The notes beneath the pieces are model-generated. The model saw only the letters and a list, made by a program, of their open reading frames with translations. It was not told where the DNA came from and ran no database searches. Of a stretch of DNA of 64,000 nt, positions 54,142 to 64,000 are shown in pieces. Numbering within the stretch: the stretch's first letter is position 1; the number at the start of each line of letters is the position of its first letter. The stretch is taken from positions 1,463,501 to 1,527,500 of the forward strand of contig NC_085887.1 of NCBI RefSeq assembly GCF_035222375.1. Direction: 5' to 3'. The position numbers were made by a program, and so were the translations under genes. Source of the DNA: Podospora pseudocomata (taxonomy: Eukaryota; Ascomycota; Sordariomycetes; Sordariales; Podosporaceae).

Positions 54142-54185
54142 CAGACAGACACCCGACGCAGACAGACACCCGATGCAGACAGACT
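54142..54185. repeat. 17-bp tandem repeat
   Basis: CAGACAGACACCCGACG, a second copy with one change, and a partial third copy (CAGACAGACT). Confidence 0.9.
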
Positions 54186-57100
54186 GGAAAGCTAACCTAG
54201 GTAAACCGCTAGCCATCTGTCATTGGGGAGCCCAAGGTCGACGGTCGACAGGAAGGGAGCTACCCTGAGTTCCAAGGTTGGGCCGAATTGGCTTTCATAT
54301 CTCGAAATCGATGGCGGGGTGAAGTTCCCAAGTCCCAAGCCTCCCCGTCTGGCTGCCCACAAAAAAAGGGCCCCCTCATCTGGTCTCGTTCCCCCAACTT
54401 TTGGCTGAATCCAGCGAACGATTGGCGCGAGTATCCATTCCCGGCGTTAAAACCGACCCAACACGTCCCGTCCGTCGTCGAACCCTGGTCGATGTGGCGT
54501 TCATGATGCGCGAACTCTGTGGGACCCCAGACACGCCAGAGCAAAACCTAAAAACGAGTTCACCTCATCATAGCACTGTTGAATCCCGTCACCAACCTTC
54601 AACAACAAAACAGTCCTTCGGTAGGACTCTCTTGTTGGCCAGGGCTGCTGTTGTGTAATCAGTAGCCAGCGGTCCTATGTCGGCCAGAATTCCTGGAAGC
54701 CGGTACCAAGCGAGAAATCTCTTCCAGATCACCAGTGCTGCAAACAATTTGCTCACCCACTGATCCTCTGTACATGGCCTTGTACGACAGGCGCGCAGCA
54801 GATGATGGGCAATTGGCGGCATGGTTGCATCATCACCCCCCGCTCTCAAAGCAGGCAAGATGCCGCAGCAATCCCACCCTCCGCCGCCTGTGCTCATCTC
54901 CGGAACAGCGGACCACGCTCCAACGCCAGGTACTGGGCAAGCCGGCAAGCGAGATCTTCTTTTTTTTGGTATCAGCAGCATTCCATCTTATCTGGAAATG
55001 CCTTGCTCATCACCAGTATAGAGCCCTAAATGATGCGTCAATACACGACACCTACCTTCGGCAACACCTCACGGCAATTGAGGACCGAGATCCGGCCGAT
55101 AGATCACATCCAGATATCACTCGCCATCTTGTCCCCCCACGAATTCCAGATACGATTCTGCTCTACCCTGGAACCATTTGATTCCAATGCCACCTCACTA
55201 CTAATCATAGACAGTCGTGGAACAAATGAAGGTTTTAATATCATCGCTATCGATCATTCCCCGGCACTCTGCCCGCGCCTTTGACAGCAAACGGTGCGAT
55301 GTCGGCGGCACTGCCCAGAACGGTAAGCCGTCCTCGAAGCCACGCCATCCGTCGATCGCCACGGGTATGTGTTTTTCACCGCACACCACACGCCAACATC
55401 GGTCTGAAGGAAGCCAAAAACATACAATGTGCTGTACACGCGGTACGCGCGACTAATAAGGCTATTTGTCTGGCAGATTATCAGATAACGGGCTGTAGGT
55501 CTACAGAATACCGAACATAGTCCGCGGAGAAGACTGGCCGCTCCCGCTCCCGCTCCCGGCTCCTCACCTGCTGTTTTGACACCATCTCCGAAGAGAAAAG
55601 CGGCCAAGTGTGCGGACGCACAACAGGAAAATAAGTTGGTCAGAAGCATGTGCTGGTGATAGCTCACATGGCATTCAATGGTTCTGGCGTCCAATGGTGA
55701 GAACGAGCCTAGCAAATGAGAGCGTCATTGGTCGGCAGGGCAGACCGACAGTGCCGGTGCTGGCTAAGCACCACCTCAAACACATATCTGCTCACTCACC
55801 CTTGAGAGATGTGACTGGGCAATAAACGGGCACGTATTACGGTACACGGGCTGTATTTCGTACCGAACACTGCGGTCACCACCGCTTGATGAAAATGTGC
55901 ACTCAACTTGGTCATCGTCACGATGACATGACAGCGACGAAAAGAAGGCATTTTCCCTGCTTCAAGACGATTTCCATCTTAGATATCCAACATAGTTGGG
56001 ATCTCGGCTGCCTACCAGACCAATGCCAGCCCCCTCGAGTCATGGCGGCGCCTGCGCACCCATGCTCAGTCGTCCACACCTTGCCATCGGAGTTCGCTCC
56101 GGGCTTGTACCCTGTTTGTCACATCGCCGCTTGTCTCTTTTTTTTTTTTTTCTTCTTCCCTTTTCCGTTTGTTGAGAGCCAGTGGCTGGCAACTGTCACA
56201 AAATTTCTTAATAAGCCGCCTCGGGTGCCAGAAGAAGAGTTTCAAAACAGGACGCGTGACCTTCTTTTGCTCGAACCGCCGCTGTCGCAGAAGAAAAGGG
56301 GGCGATGTTATGTTTATGTTTGTTGTCGGGAAAGGGGGTGGAAAGCGGTCTGGTCTGTCTGTCTGACGGTTTTTGCTTCTCTCCCCGCTTCTTTTTCTCT
56401 CCCCCGACCGACCATCCCATTTTTTTGCTGCAACCGCCAACTTTTTCTCAACCCCCACGCTGCGTCCAATGACATGTTTCTAGCATCGGGCATTTGTACA
56501 ATTTTGTGTAACGCGAGATCTCGAACCGGGTTTTGTGCGTGGCGGTTCGGTGGTGGTAGGTTGGATTTTTTTTATCCACAACTTTTTTGTCATTGAGATT
56601 CACCAAAAAGGTTATTGTTCCCTCTTGTTTTTCGCGCACAGTGTACTATCTAGACTTCTTTCTATCTAGTAGGAGGAGGAGCGGACGAGATTCCGCACTG
56701 TAGACTTCGACAAGCGGCGCCGAATATTGACCGACACATGGTCTATTGAAATAAACGTCATCGCGCCGGACCCTTTTTTTTATTATTTTTATTTGGTCGG
56801 CAGTTCATTGTGTGGTGGGTGTGTGTGTGTGCTCCTCTTTTTTTTCTCTTTTCGATCGAGTTTACAGCACGGTGTGCCGGGTGCCTTACCGCCGCCGCCC
56901 GGAGTCTACCCGTATGTACACAGTGTTTTGATGGTGTGTATGTACAAAGAGATCGATCATCATCATCATCCTCGGGTAGTTTGACGGACGGACGGACGGA
57001 TGTGGGAGGGGTTGGGGTTGGCAGGTCCGGAGGTTCCCGCGGTTAGTTTTTTTTTGGGCGACGACTATACAACGTCGAGGATCGAGAATCTTGGATATGT

Positions 57101-57900
57101 ATCTCGAGAAATCACGATCACGATGGCGCGAAGAATGTGAAGACCATGATTTTTTTGGGGGGATTTTTATTTTTATTCATTTTCATTTTTTACTGCATTG
57201 CGTGCTTGGCATACGCAGGATATTCTCAAATTGGTTCCAAATTTTCTGACCATGACTGATGATACAAGCTGAACAACGGGCTGTGTGGTGGGAGATAACG
57301 CCGAAAGCCGAGTTGAAGCAACGGAATTAAACAATGCTCCCGCGCCCCCCTTCCCCTCCCTCCCCTTTTATTTTCCCCGGGGGTCGGCTGCCGTGGTCCC
57401 GTAACCCGTAACCCGTGTCCGGGGCGGCGGCGGCGGCGACGAGGGCGGCGGTATCTCGGTCGACCTCATTGATTGATTTAATTTGGTTTTTATTTGATTT
57501 TATGGCTTTGCAGTTTTGTGAGAGGTGAGCTGTAAGATGATGAACCAGGCCAGTGGCGGCGGTGGTTGCATAGGTACGCTGAGTATTTACTGCCGGCCAC
57601 ACCATAAACACCTTACACGAAAGATGAATACGAAGCCGCCGAAGCGGTCGCTGAGTAATCTTGTTTTCTTCTTTTTTTTCGTGTGTGTGTATTTATGATC
57701 TTTGCGGTAAGTAGGTTGGTAAATGGTTGGCTTGGGGGGTTCATAAACTCTTGACTGAGACGGACGGTAAGGTGACTGTCAGCACATTTCCCTGGCGCAA
57801 ACGTTGACTTGTTGGTTCCTGGTGATGATGCAACCTCCGAAGGAGCGGAATCCGGGTCCTGTTTCTCGAAAAGCAAGGGGCAACAAGAGCGACATCGCCA

Positions 57901-60900
57901 GAGAGGCAAGGTAAGGTAAAGGTTACCTATCGAAGACTGATGATGAGGAGGAGGGGCTTCATTTCCATTTTCTTTTCAGGGAGTCAAGGGGGTCGCCTTC
58001 CAGAAGCCTTTTCATCATGATGTTTGAACACGCGACACTCTCAGGGATTGAAGCGAGAAAGCAAGAACCGAGAGAACGGGATAGGCTCCGGTTTGTGCGG
58101 CAAACGGAGGAAAGAAAAGAAAGGAGATCAAATCTCATTTTAAATACGATCTCTCGCGTGGTCGACAGGGTACCTAGCTCAACGGTCGGTTTAAACGACA
58201 TTTGTCGACATTTGGGAAATTGGGTGACCGGCAGTCGATTCTCGCGATCACCTTGACCCGACAAAAGAGCGACAACCACAGATATGGCTTGGGACGATGG
58301 CAATCTTGACCTATGAAAAGAACACATGAGAATCTTGAGGGAAGAGACGAGATCTACGCTTTCGTTGACTAGGCGGGAGGAGAGACCAAGAATAGCAATA
58401 CCAGATCACCCCCTTCCCTCCCCAAGCCGGGCTTCGTTGGGTATCTTGATCGGGGAAATCATCACGGGGCTCCCAGACCGAAACCCCCTTCACCGGAGCG
58501 CCGAGAACGACGGACTAAAACAAGCCCCCGTGGTGTGCCGGGTCGGTTATATGATCCCACGTTTCTCTCTCCCGTGTCCGTGTCACTGGGATTCCATTGT
58601 TGCGCGTTGGGGTGGGTACTTACCTATCCCTGAGGAGTTGAACTAAATAAGATGGTACCTTGGTTCATATGGACAGCTAGCAGCTGAGGATAGCGTATCT
58701 GTGATCGATGAGGGTTGAACAAACAAGGACATTGCGGATAGGTAGTGGGTACGAAAAGGCACAATAACGGAGAACATAGGTACCTTATTCTTTGACAACT
58801 TTTACTTTTCGAGCATTCGAAGAGTAGAATCCTATCTCTAGGACGTCTATCTAGGACTTTTTTTGCCGTTCTGATGACTGACTGAACTCTCTCACACAGT
58901 GAGTGGCTGAAATAATACTACGTCCAAAACTCGGATTCGCCACGCTGTGACTAAGAATGTAGGGCTTGGCTTCCAAACCGGCCTAGTCTAGAGCACCATG
59001 AGCTGATTTCAGCTCACTACTACTTCAGCTGAGGAGGTGGTGCTTTTTTTTTTTGCCTGCCGGATGGAGCTTCGTCGGGTAGGGGATGAGGCGGGTGAGA
59101 TCTGTACCAGATGCAAGATGCTGTCTGCCCTGTGTGAGCTGAGAGCTGCTGGTGAGGCTTGGGAAGGTCTTCCCCTTGGCCCGGCCGGCTGGCGGTTAGA
59201 TCGGTTGAGAGACTACTAGGTTTGTGCCTGCCAGAGATGAAAGGGTCAAAGTTGGAAGAAGAAGAAGAAGAAGAAGAAGAAGAAGAAGAAGAAGATGGGG
59301 GGGTATCGTCAGGCTTGAAAGGGGGTGTGTATCAGGAGATGATGGAGGGAGGATGTAACTCGTCGGGTCTTGGAGCACTGTGTCATAGTCGAGAGATGTA
59401 TCTCTTCCATCCTGAAGCCTGACAGGGAGGCAAAGGAGGTATAATGAGGCCTGACGAAAATTGCTATCCGAGAGGCGAACATATGCCGTGAAGTTGGGTG
59501 CCTAGTGACGGTGAAGGCTGGTGGGGAGGTCTCAGAGTTGGGTATAGACGCGGCGGTGAGGCTGTTTAGGTTGTATCAGGTGTGCTGGGCTACGTAAAAA
59601 GGCAATATATCTGTTGCAGATTAGGCCGAGGACAAGGTGAAAAAGGCGAGAGATGAGAGGCCCGGAGCTGCCGCCGACACACGGGTCGGATGGTGTGTGG
59701 GAGGTGGGAAAGGAAGAAAAAACCTGAGCTCGCGGAGTATCACGCCTGTTTGGGCAAAGGGATGCATAGCTCGAAGCCGCATGTTGGGCAGAGAAAACCA
59801 GATCGTGATATTGTTTGGTGTGAGAATGCCGGATAGTCAAAGGGTCATTGTTGGGCAGAGACAGGTGGCAGGTGACGGTCACCGTCTCGGACTTGTTGCT
59901 TGGCCAACCTGCCACTGGTTAACGACCATTGAAGATGGAGCGCTTGAATAAGGCACTGTCGAAGGTTTGACACCCGATTTAAGGAAGCCACTGTTCACAG
60001 AGACTGTCCCTTACAATTCCCAGTGACCTGAGTAACTGAGAGGCCCAGATGTTGGCCTGGGAGTCTGATCGACGTTGGAGATGAATCAGATAGCACATTG
60101 CTCAGGGGCTTTATGGCCTGGCCATAATGGCACTACTAGGTATCTAGCAAACCTACCTGTGCTGAAATGTATAAACTGATTAGTCCAGTCCTCTGGGGCG
60201 GATGATGTCTAAGAATGAAGGCATTAATTGTGAGAAAATTTCTCACTCTCATAACATATACTTCCACCAACCAGAATCATGGGCGTCTATCGTGTGTTTC
60301 TCTCGCCATTATCGACATGATGACGACCTATACTTCATATTCTGAAGCTTGACAGCTATTAGCAATTTTGAAGAGACCCAAGCGGGCAATCAACAACGTT
60401 CAGAGAGACAGAAATAGGTTCGTCAGCTGTCCCAAGCACTTGTAGCATCTTTCAGTTTGTGGCGTAGCATGTTTCTTTTGGAGTGAATGACGGGAAAAGA
60501 AATCCTAAATGCTGTAGTAGTTCTTGCACGACGCGTACTCGTTCGCCATATTGCACCTTTATACAGTCAATAACCAGATCTAGCAACGAGTGTTAGCGTA
60601 GTATTGCTGAAGTTTTGCCAGGTATTCGGTTTAGAACCTCTCCACGGTGATCCTACAGCCTCCATTATTAGCAGGTCCTACCAGTCCTGAATATAGTTTT
60701 TTCGATTCTTAGGCACCTAAGAAGGTGTGGACAACTGTGAAACCGAAGGAGTTATCTGATTTCGAGAAATCATTGTGACTCGAAAATTCCTTGAAGACGA
60801 CGGTAGGCGGTCAGTCTCTGTTCTAAACACTAGAAAGCAAACTAGGAGCTAGCCCCTAAGGACTTAGCTATATTAAGCAAGACATATCTCTATGCCTGTT

Positions 60901-62156
60901 ATTTCATATTCTTGGTGATGGCCTCATCAAAAGTCAAGTGCAACCGCCCTATCGCGCCAATGGTAGTTAGGTTGATCGTCATAAATGTCAATAAGTGGTT
61001 GATAACATCGGCACTCTGGAGAATTCACTTGCTCAATCTATCTGTACCTGATGTGGAAGCTCAGGAACTTTGATAATAATTCGGAGGCGTGTCTGGGGCT
61101 CTAAAGATGATGAATGTTAGGCCTTTTCAAGCATAGATAGTCGAGAGTGTATGCGTTGTGAGGTAGTCAGTCACAAGACGGCGCTTTTCTATACGCCCAC
61201 TGCTACCAAACAAACCTGCTCGGATCTTCCCGAACTGATTGCAAAGCATCCTCAGTAGGTAATTGACATTGGCAACGCTCGGTCAAGAAAGAAAACGGCA
61301 CCATCATCACCAATTTAACCTTCTCATCTAACTTTTCCTCACAATTGCCCTGTATCTCAAGGTAAGTAGGTTGGTAGTGAGCATAGCTAGTCCACAACCT
61401 CGCTTTATTCCCCCATTTGCCAGCTTATCGTTAACAAAAGGTTAGACAAACAAGCAAGCAACTTGCGGATGTAAATAAGCAGCAAGCAGTGAGAGACTGA
61501 GAACCATCAGTTGGTCAAGTGGGGTTGGATCGACAAGCAATCTGGAAAGAAAGCGCCATCATTGTCCCCCTCCCCATCTAGCAACCACCCGCAGAAGAAC
61601 CACCGCAAGCAGTGGCCTCAAGTCCAACCCCCACCACGCCCAGTCTCCTCACAGGAACCAACTCCTACCCCCCATCTCCCTCCTCAAAACCCTCCCCTCA
61701 GCTGAAACCCAACCTTCCCCCATTCTCTCCATCCACAAAACCCCCTTCTGACCATCTCTTGTTTTCGTTTCCTATACACCTCCCTTCCCCAGCGACTCGA
61801 CCCCTAGGATACCCCCATCCCCAATTTTGCCCCTTAAATCGGCGATAGTTACTCGTCTGCAATCGGGTCAACAACCTTTCTTTGTCGAACCTCCACGATT
61901 CCCTCCGTCAGCTTTCTCAACCCCATACCTACCTCAGTAGATCCTCCCATCGGGGGACCGGCAAGTGGTGTCGGTAAAAGAGCACGTCGTCAGGGTCGTC
62001 CGTTTGCTCTCAAGTAATAAAGAATGTCTGATAAAAAAATGAGCGTTTTGAACAAAGACGCCCAAATCAGTCTTTCGCCGCAAGAATCATGTCCTATCAC
62101 ATTGTATCCGCACCAACGCGGTACTCGTCAGCAAACTGTCTCAATCTCCTTCACTG
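57901..62156. other. Gene-free block, part 3, with an AT-richer stretch
   Basis: No supportable gene. A GAA microsatellite lies at 59255-59294. From about 60100 to 61150 the sequence is richer in A/T and in TA steps than its surroundings and open frames vanish, as in decayed repeats. From 61550 to 61850 it is C-rich and G-poor, probably UTR or flank of the UPF2 gene. Confidence 0.5.
59255..59294. repeat. (GAA)13 microsatellite
   Basis: Thirteen uninterrupted GAA triplets, with no coding context. Confidence 0.95.
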
Positions 62157-64000
62157 CTAGTACCCCCTGCGAATACGACCTCCTTGCTGCTGTCCACCCG
62201 GAGTAGAACGCACACGGCGAGCGCCAAAAGTGCGTTTTGTTCCGGCCTGTCCAGAGAATCGGTCGTCCGCAGCAGAAGCAGGGTCGCCACCTTCCGAAGA
62301 AGCGCATGCAGCTTGAATGACACTCGCGGGGTTTCGAGCAGACTTGGAGAGGGGGTTTCTTCTTCCGGGGTGTTCATACCAGTCGACGTCGCTGAGTTGG
62401 AGCTTGCGGACGCGCTGTCCACCGCGCTCCTTGGCGGCTCTGTTGTCGATGCGGTTGTGGTGGTGATACGAATTGGTTTTCTCGTTGCCTGCACGGTTGT
62501 GAATATTGCTGTATAGTTGAAGGGGGTCCCGGAGGGTGGTAGTACCGTCGTTTTCCTCATTCTCGCGGAGATCGTAGTTGAGGACAAGGTTCTTGATGCG
62601 CTGCTGTTCCTCCTTGGCTGCCTGGCGTTGGTTGATCAGAGCCACGGCAAAGTTGGAATCAGAAGGCAGTTCAACAGTCCGTGTCTTTTGGTCAAGTTAG
62701 TGATGTGTTACTCGGAGAAAGGTCCGGAGAAAAGCTTACCTGTTGACGGTTTCCTTTCTTCGTGAGCAAAGAGAAGGCCATAGTGCCGCCTGGGTTGGTC
62801 GTGGCCGCCTCGGCGGGCTCGCCTCCTGTAGCCTCACGGGCTTTCGGGCGGACAGGGAGGGGAATATCGAACTGAGGTTTGCGCTCGAACTTGCGCGCAT
62901 CCCCAAAGCTCTCAGCCATCATCTTGGCATACTCCCGCTCAAACTCTTCTTCGTATTCAGGGTCGACTTCCTCCTCTTCTCTGGTGACCACAATCTCCTC
63001 CTCTTCTTCATATTCGCTGTTGGCATAGGAGCCGTGATGCTCAGATTCCTCGGCCTCGCCTTCATCGGAAGCCGCGTCCTCGTCGTCATCATCGTCTTGC
63101 TCTCCGGCCTGAAGATCATTGCCATCCTCATCGTCGCTCGACATAGCACTAGTTCTGTCGTCCTGCTCGGCAATCCTGTCCATGCCTGAGGTTTTGTGAT
63201 CTTGAATGACGGCCAACCGGAAGACTTCCGAGGCTTCCTCCAAGTTCGAAGCAAGCTTCCACTGAGGGCGAGTGAGCGAGAAGATGTCATGTACCAAAAA
63301 CTCAATGTCCATCGGCAGGGGGTCCTTGGTGTAGATGTAGTACTGAAAGAAGGAGAGGAAATAATCCAGCTTCTTGCCGGCTGCACCTTTGTTGAAGAAC
63401 ACACCGCAGGTCTCCAGGATTGTCGCAATCAGGCGGATCCGGAAGAAGTCGTCTGGCATGTCAAAGGATACGAGACGGCCGGGGATGGGCGGTCCTCCAT
63501 GCCCAAAGGTCATGATCTTGTACATGATCTCAAAGATTACAGGATGGTCGAGCATCCTGTAGTTGTACATCTCTGCCAGGTATTTGACTTCGGCAATTCT
63601 GCGCTGGTTGAATTCAAAGTTGTTCTGCTCAAGCCCAAACACAACAGATTCGATGACGGTGTCAATAACGCTGATCACGAACTCGTTGTGATAGCGGTGA
63701 ATGGCGCTCAGAATAACGACGAGAAGATGGATGTTGCTGTACTTGACCTTTCCGGGCTTGGAAAGAACCTTGTGAAGGATTGTCACAACCTCCTTTTCTT
63801 CCCAGTGAAGCCTGCGGATCTGCCGGACAACCTTGCTGTAGTTGCGCTTGGTCAGATCCGTGTAGACCAGCTTCCGGACAAAGAGCTCGATGGGGGTTCT
63901 CTCCTTCTGCTGGATGGCCGGCCGTTGAGGAGGATCGACATAGTACACGGCGTTCTCGACAAGCATGCGCTCGGCTTGTCCAATATGCTGAACAGATTTC
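62157..64000 (-). CDS. NMD2: Nonsense-mediated decay factor UPF2/NMD2, C-terminal part
   Basis: Partial: the frame is open at base 64000 and about 595 C-terminal residues are visible in two exons, 64000-62740 and 62684-62157, with a 55-nt intron (GTAAGC, CACTAAC, AAAG). The first exon holds the third MIF4G domain (RTPIELFVRKLVYTDLTKRN, VVRQIRRLHWEEKEVVTILH, YHNEFVISVIDTVIESVVFG), the UPF3-binding part of the family. An acidic Asp/Glu/Ser region follows. Across the intron comes QQTRTVELPSDSNFAVALIN, then EEQQRIKNLVLNYDLRE, the UPF1-binding segment. The tail is Arg/Gly/Gln-rich and ends RIRRGY. UPF2 bridges UPF1 and UPF3 on transcripts with premature stops. Tail sequence is poorly conserved, so an extra intron there cannot be excluded. 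Confidence 0.95.

Larger units (their letters stand above)
53351..57900. other. Gene-free block, part 2
   Basis: No supportable gene. It contains microsatellites (GGTA at 53372, a 17-bp repeat at 54142, GGAC units near 56985), T homopolymers near 56139 and 56569, and a GC-rich CGG run near 57425. A 236-codon plus frame at 55886-56596 consists largely of translated T tracts and is not convincing. Confidence 0.55.

Noticed and set aside
55886-56596. 236-codon plus-strand open frame
   Set aside because: Much of it is translated T and CT tracts giving Phe runs; no conserved motif.
57385-57420. GTAACCC repeats resembling telomere sequence
   Set aside because: Only two copies, inside ordinary sequence; far too short for an interstitial telomere.
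1-64000. CRISPR array, rRNA genes, dispersed 5S rRNA, biosynthetic gene cluster
   Set aside because: No regular spacer-repeat pattern, no recognisable rRNA sequence and no core biosynthetic enzyme seen on either strand.

Overview
The window looks like nuclear DNA of a filamentous ascomycete, most likely a sordariomycete (order Sordariales by general feel; genus not determined). The reasons are short GT-AG introns (about 51-94 nt) with CTAAC/CTAAT branch sites close to the acceptor, C/G-ending codons in real genes, dispersed single tRNA genes with introns, and a set of single-copy fungal housekeeping genes together with an EED-type Polycomb protein, which budding yeast lacks. No CRISPR array, bacterial operon, rRNA gene, intact transposon or obvious secondary-metabolite cluster was found.

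Layout. 0-6 kb: C-terminal part of EED, a probable Pol I initiation factor (RRN11-like), complex I subunit NDUFA5 and a metallophosphoesterase that shares a CCAAT/E-box-bearing divergent promoter with NDUFA5. 6-15 kb: two tRNA-like Pol III box pairs, a strikingly G-poor stretch, a six-exon multi-KH RNA-binding protein, and its long 5' flank. 15-28 kb is the densest part: a coiled-coil reading frame that continues in frame after a single TAG from a large disordered protein, pyrimidine 5'-nucleotidase (SDT1 type), MED21, RRG7, a small conserved coiled-coil protein, and mitochondrial Lon protease. 28-46 kb: a variant protein kinase, delta-9 fatty acyl-CoA desaturase (OLE1), tRNA-Asp and tRNA-Glu (both with introns), Rab GDI, mitochondrial ribosomal protein uL29m (MRPL4) and a 75-residue membrane protein. 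46-50 kb: a C2H2/fungal-TF-domain regulator. 49.7-62.1 kb: a 12.5-kb block with no supportable gene. 62-64 kb: the C-terminal half of UPF2/NMD2, running off the right edge.

How the genes relate. There is no single pathway. Mitochondrial functions recur (NDUFA5, RRG7, Lon, uL29m) but are scattered among genes for RNA control (KH protein, UPF2), transcription (RRN11-like, MED21, C2H2 factor), chromatin (EED), trafficking (GDI) and lipid synthesis (OLE1). Neighbours are mostly divergent or convergent, so regulation is expected gene by gene.

I did not find a convincing new multi-gene system. The most unusual observations are the in-frame TAG between two long open frames at 16.0 kb, a stop-free 57-nt intron hidden inside a tiny membrane-protein gene, a possible GC-AG intron in the C2H2 factor, a splice donor overlapping the OLE1 stop codon, a kinase with altered catalytic motifs, and the gene-free block upstream of the C2H2 factor.
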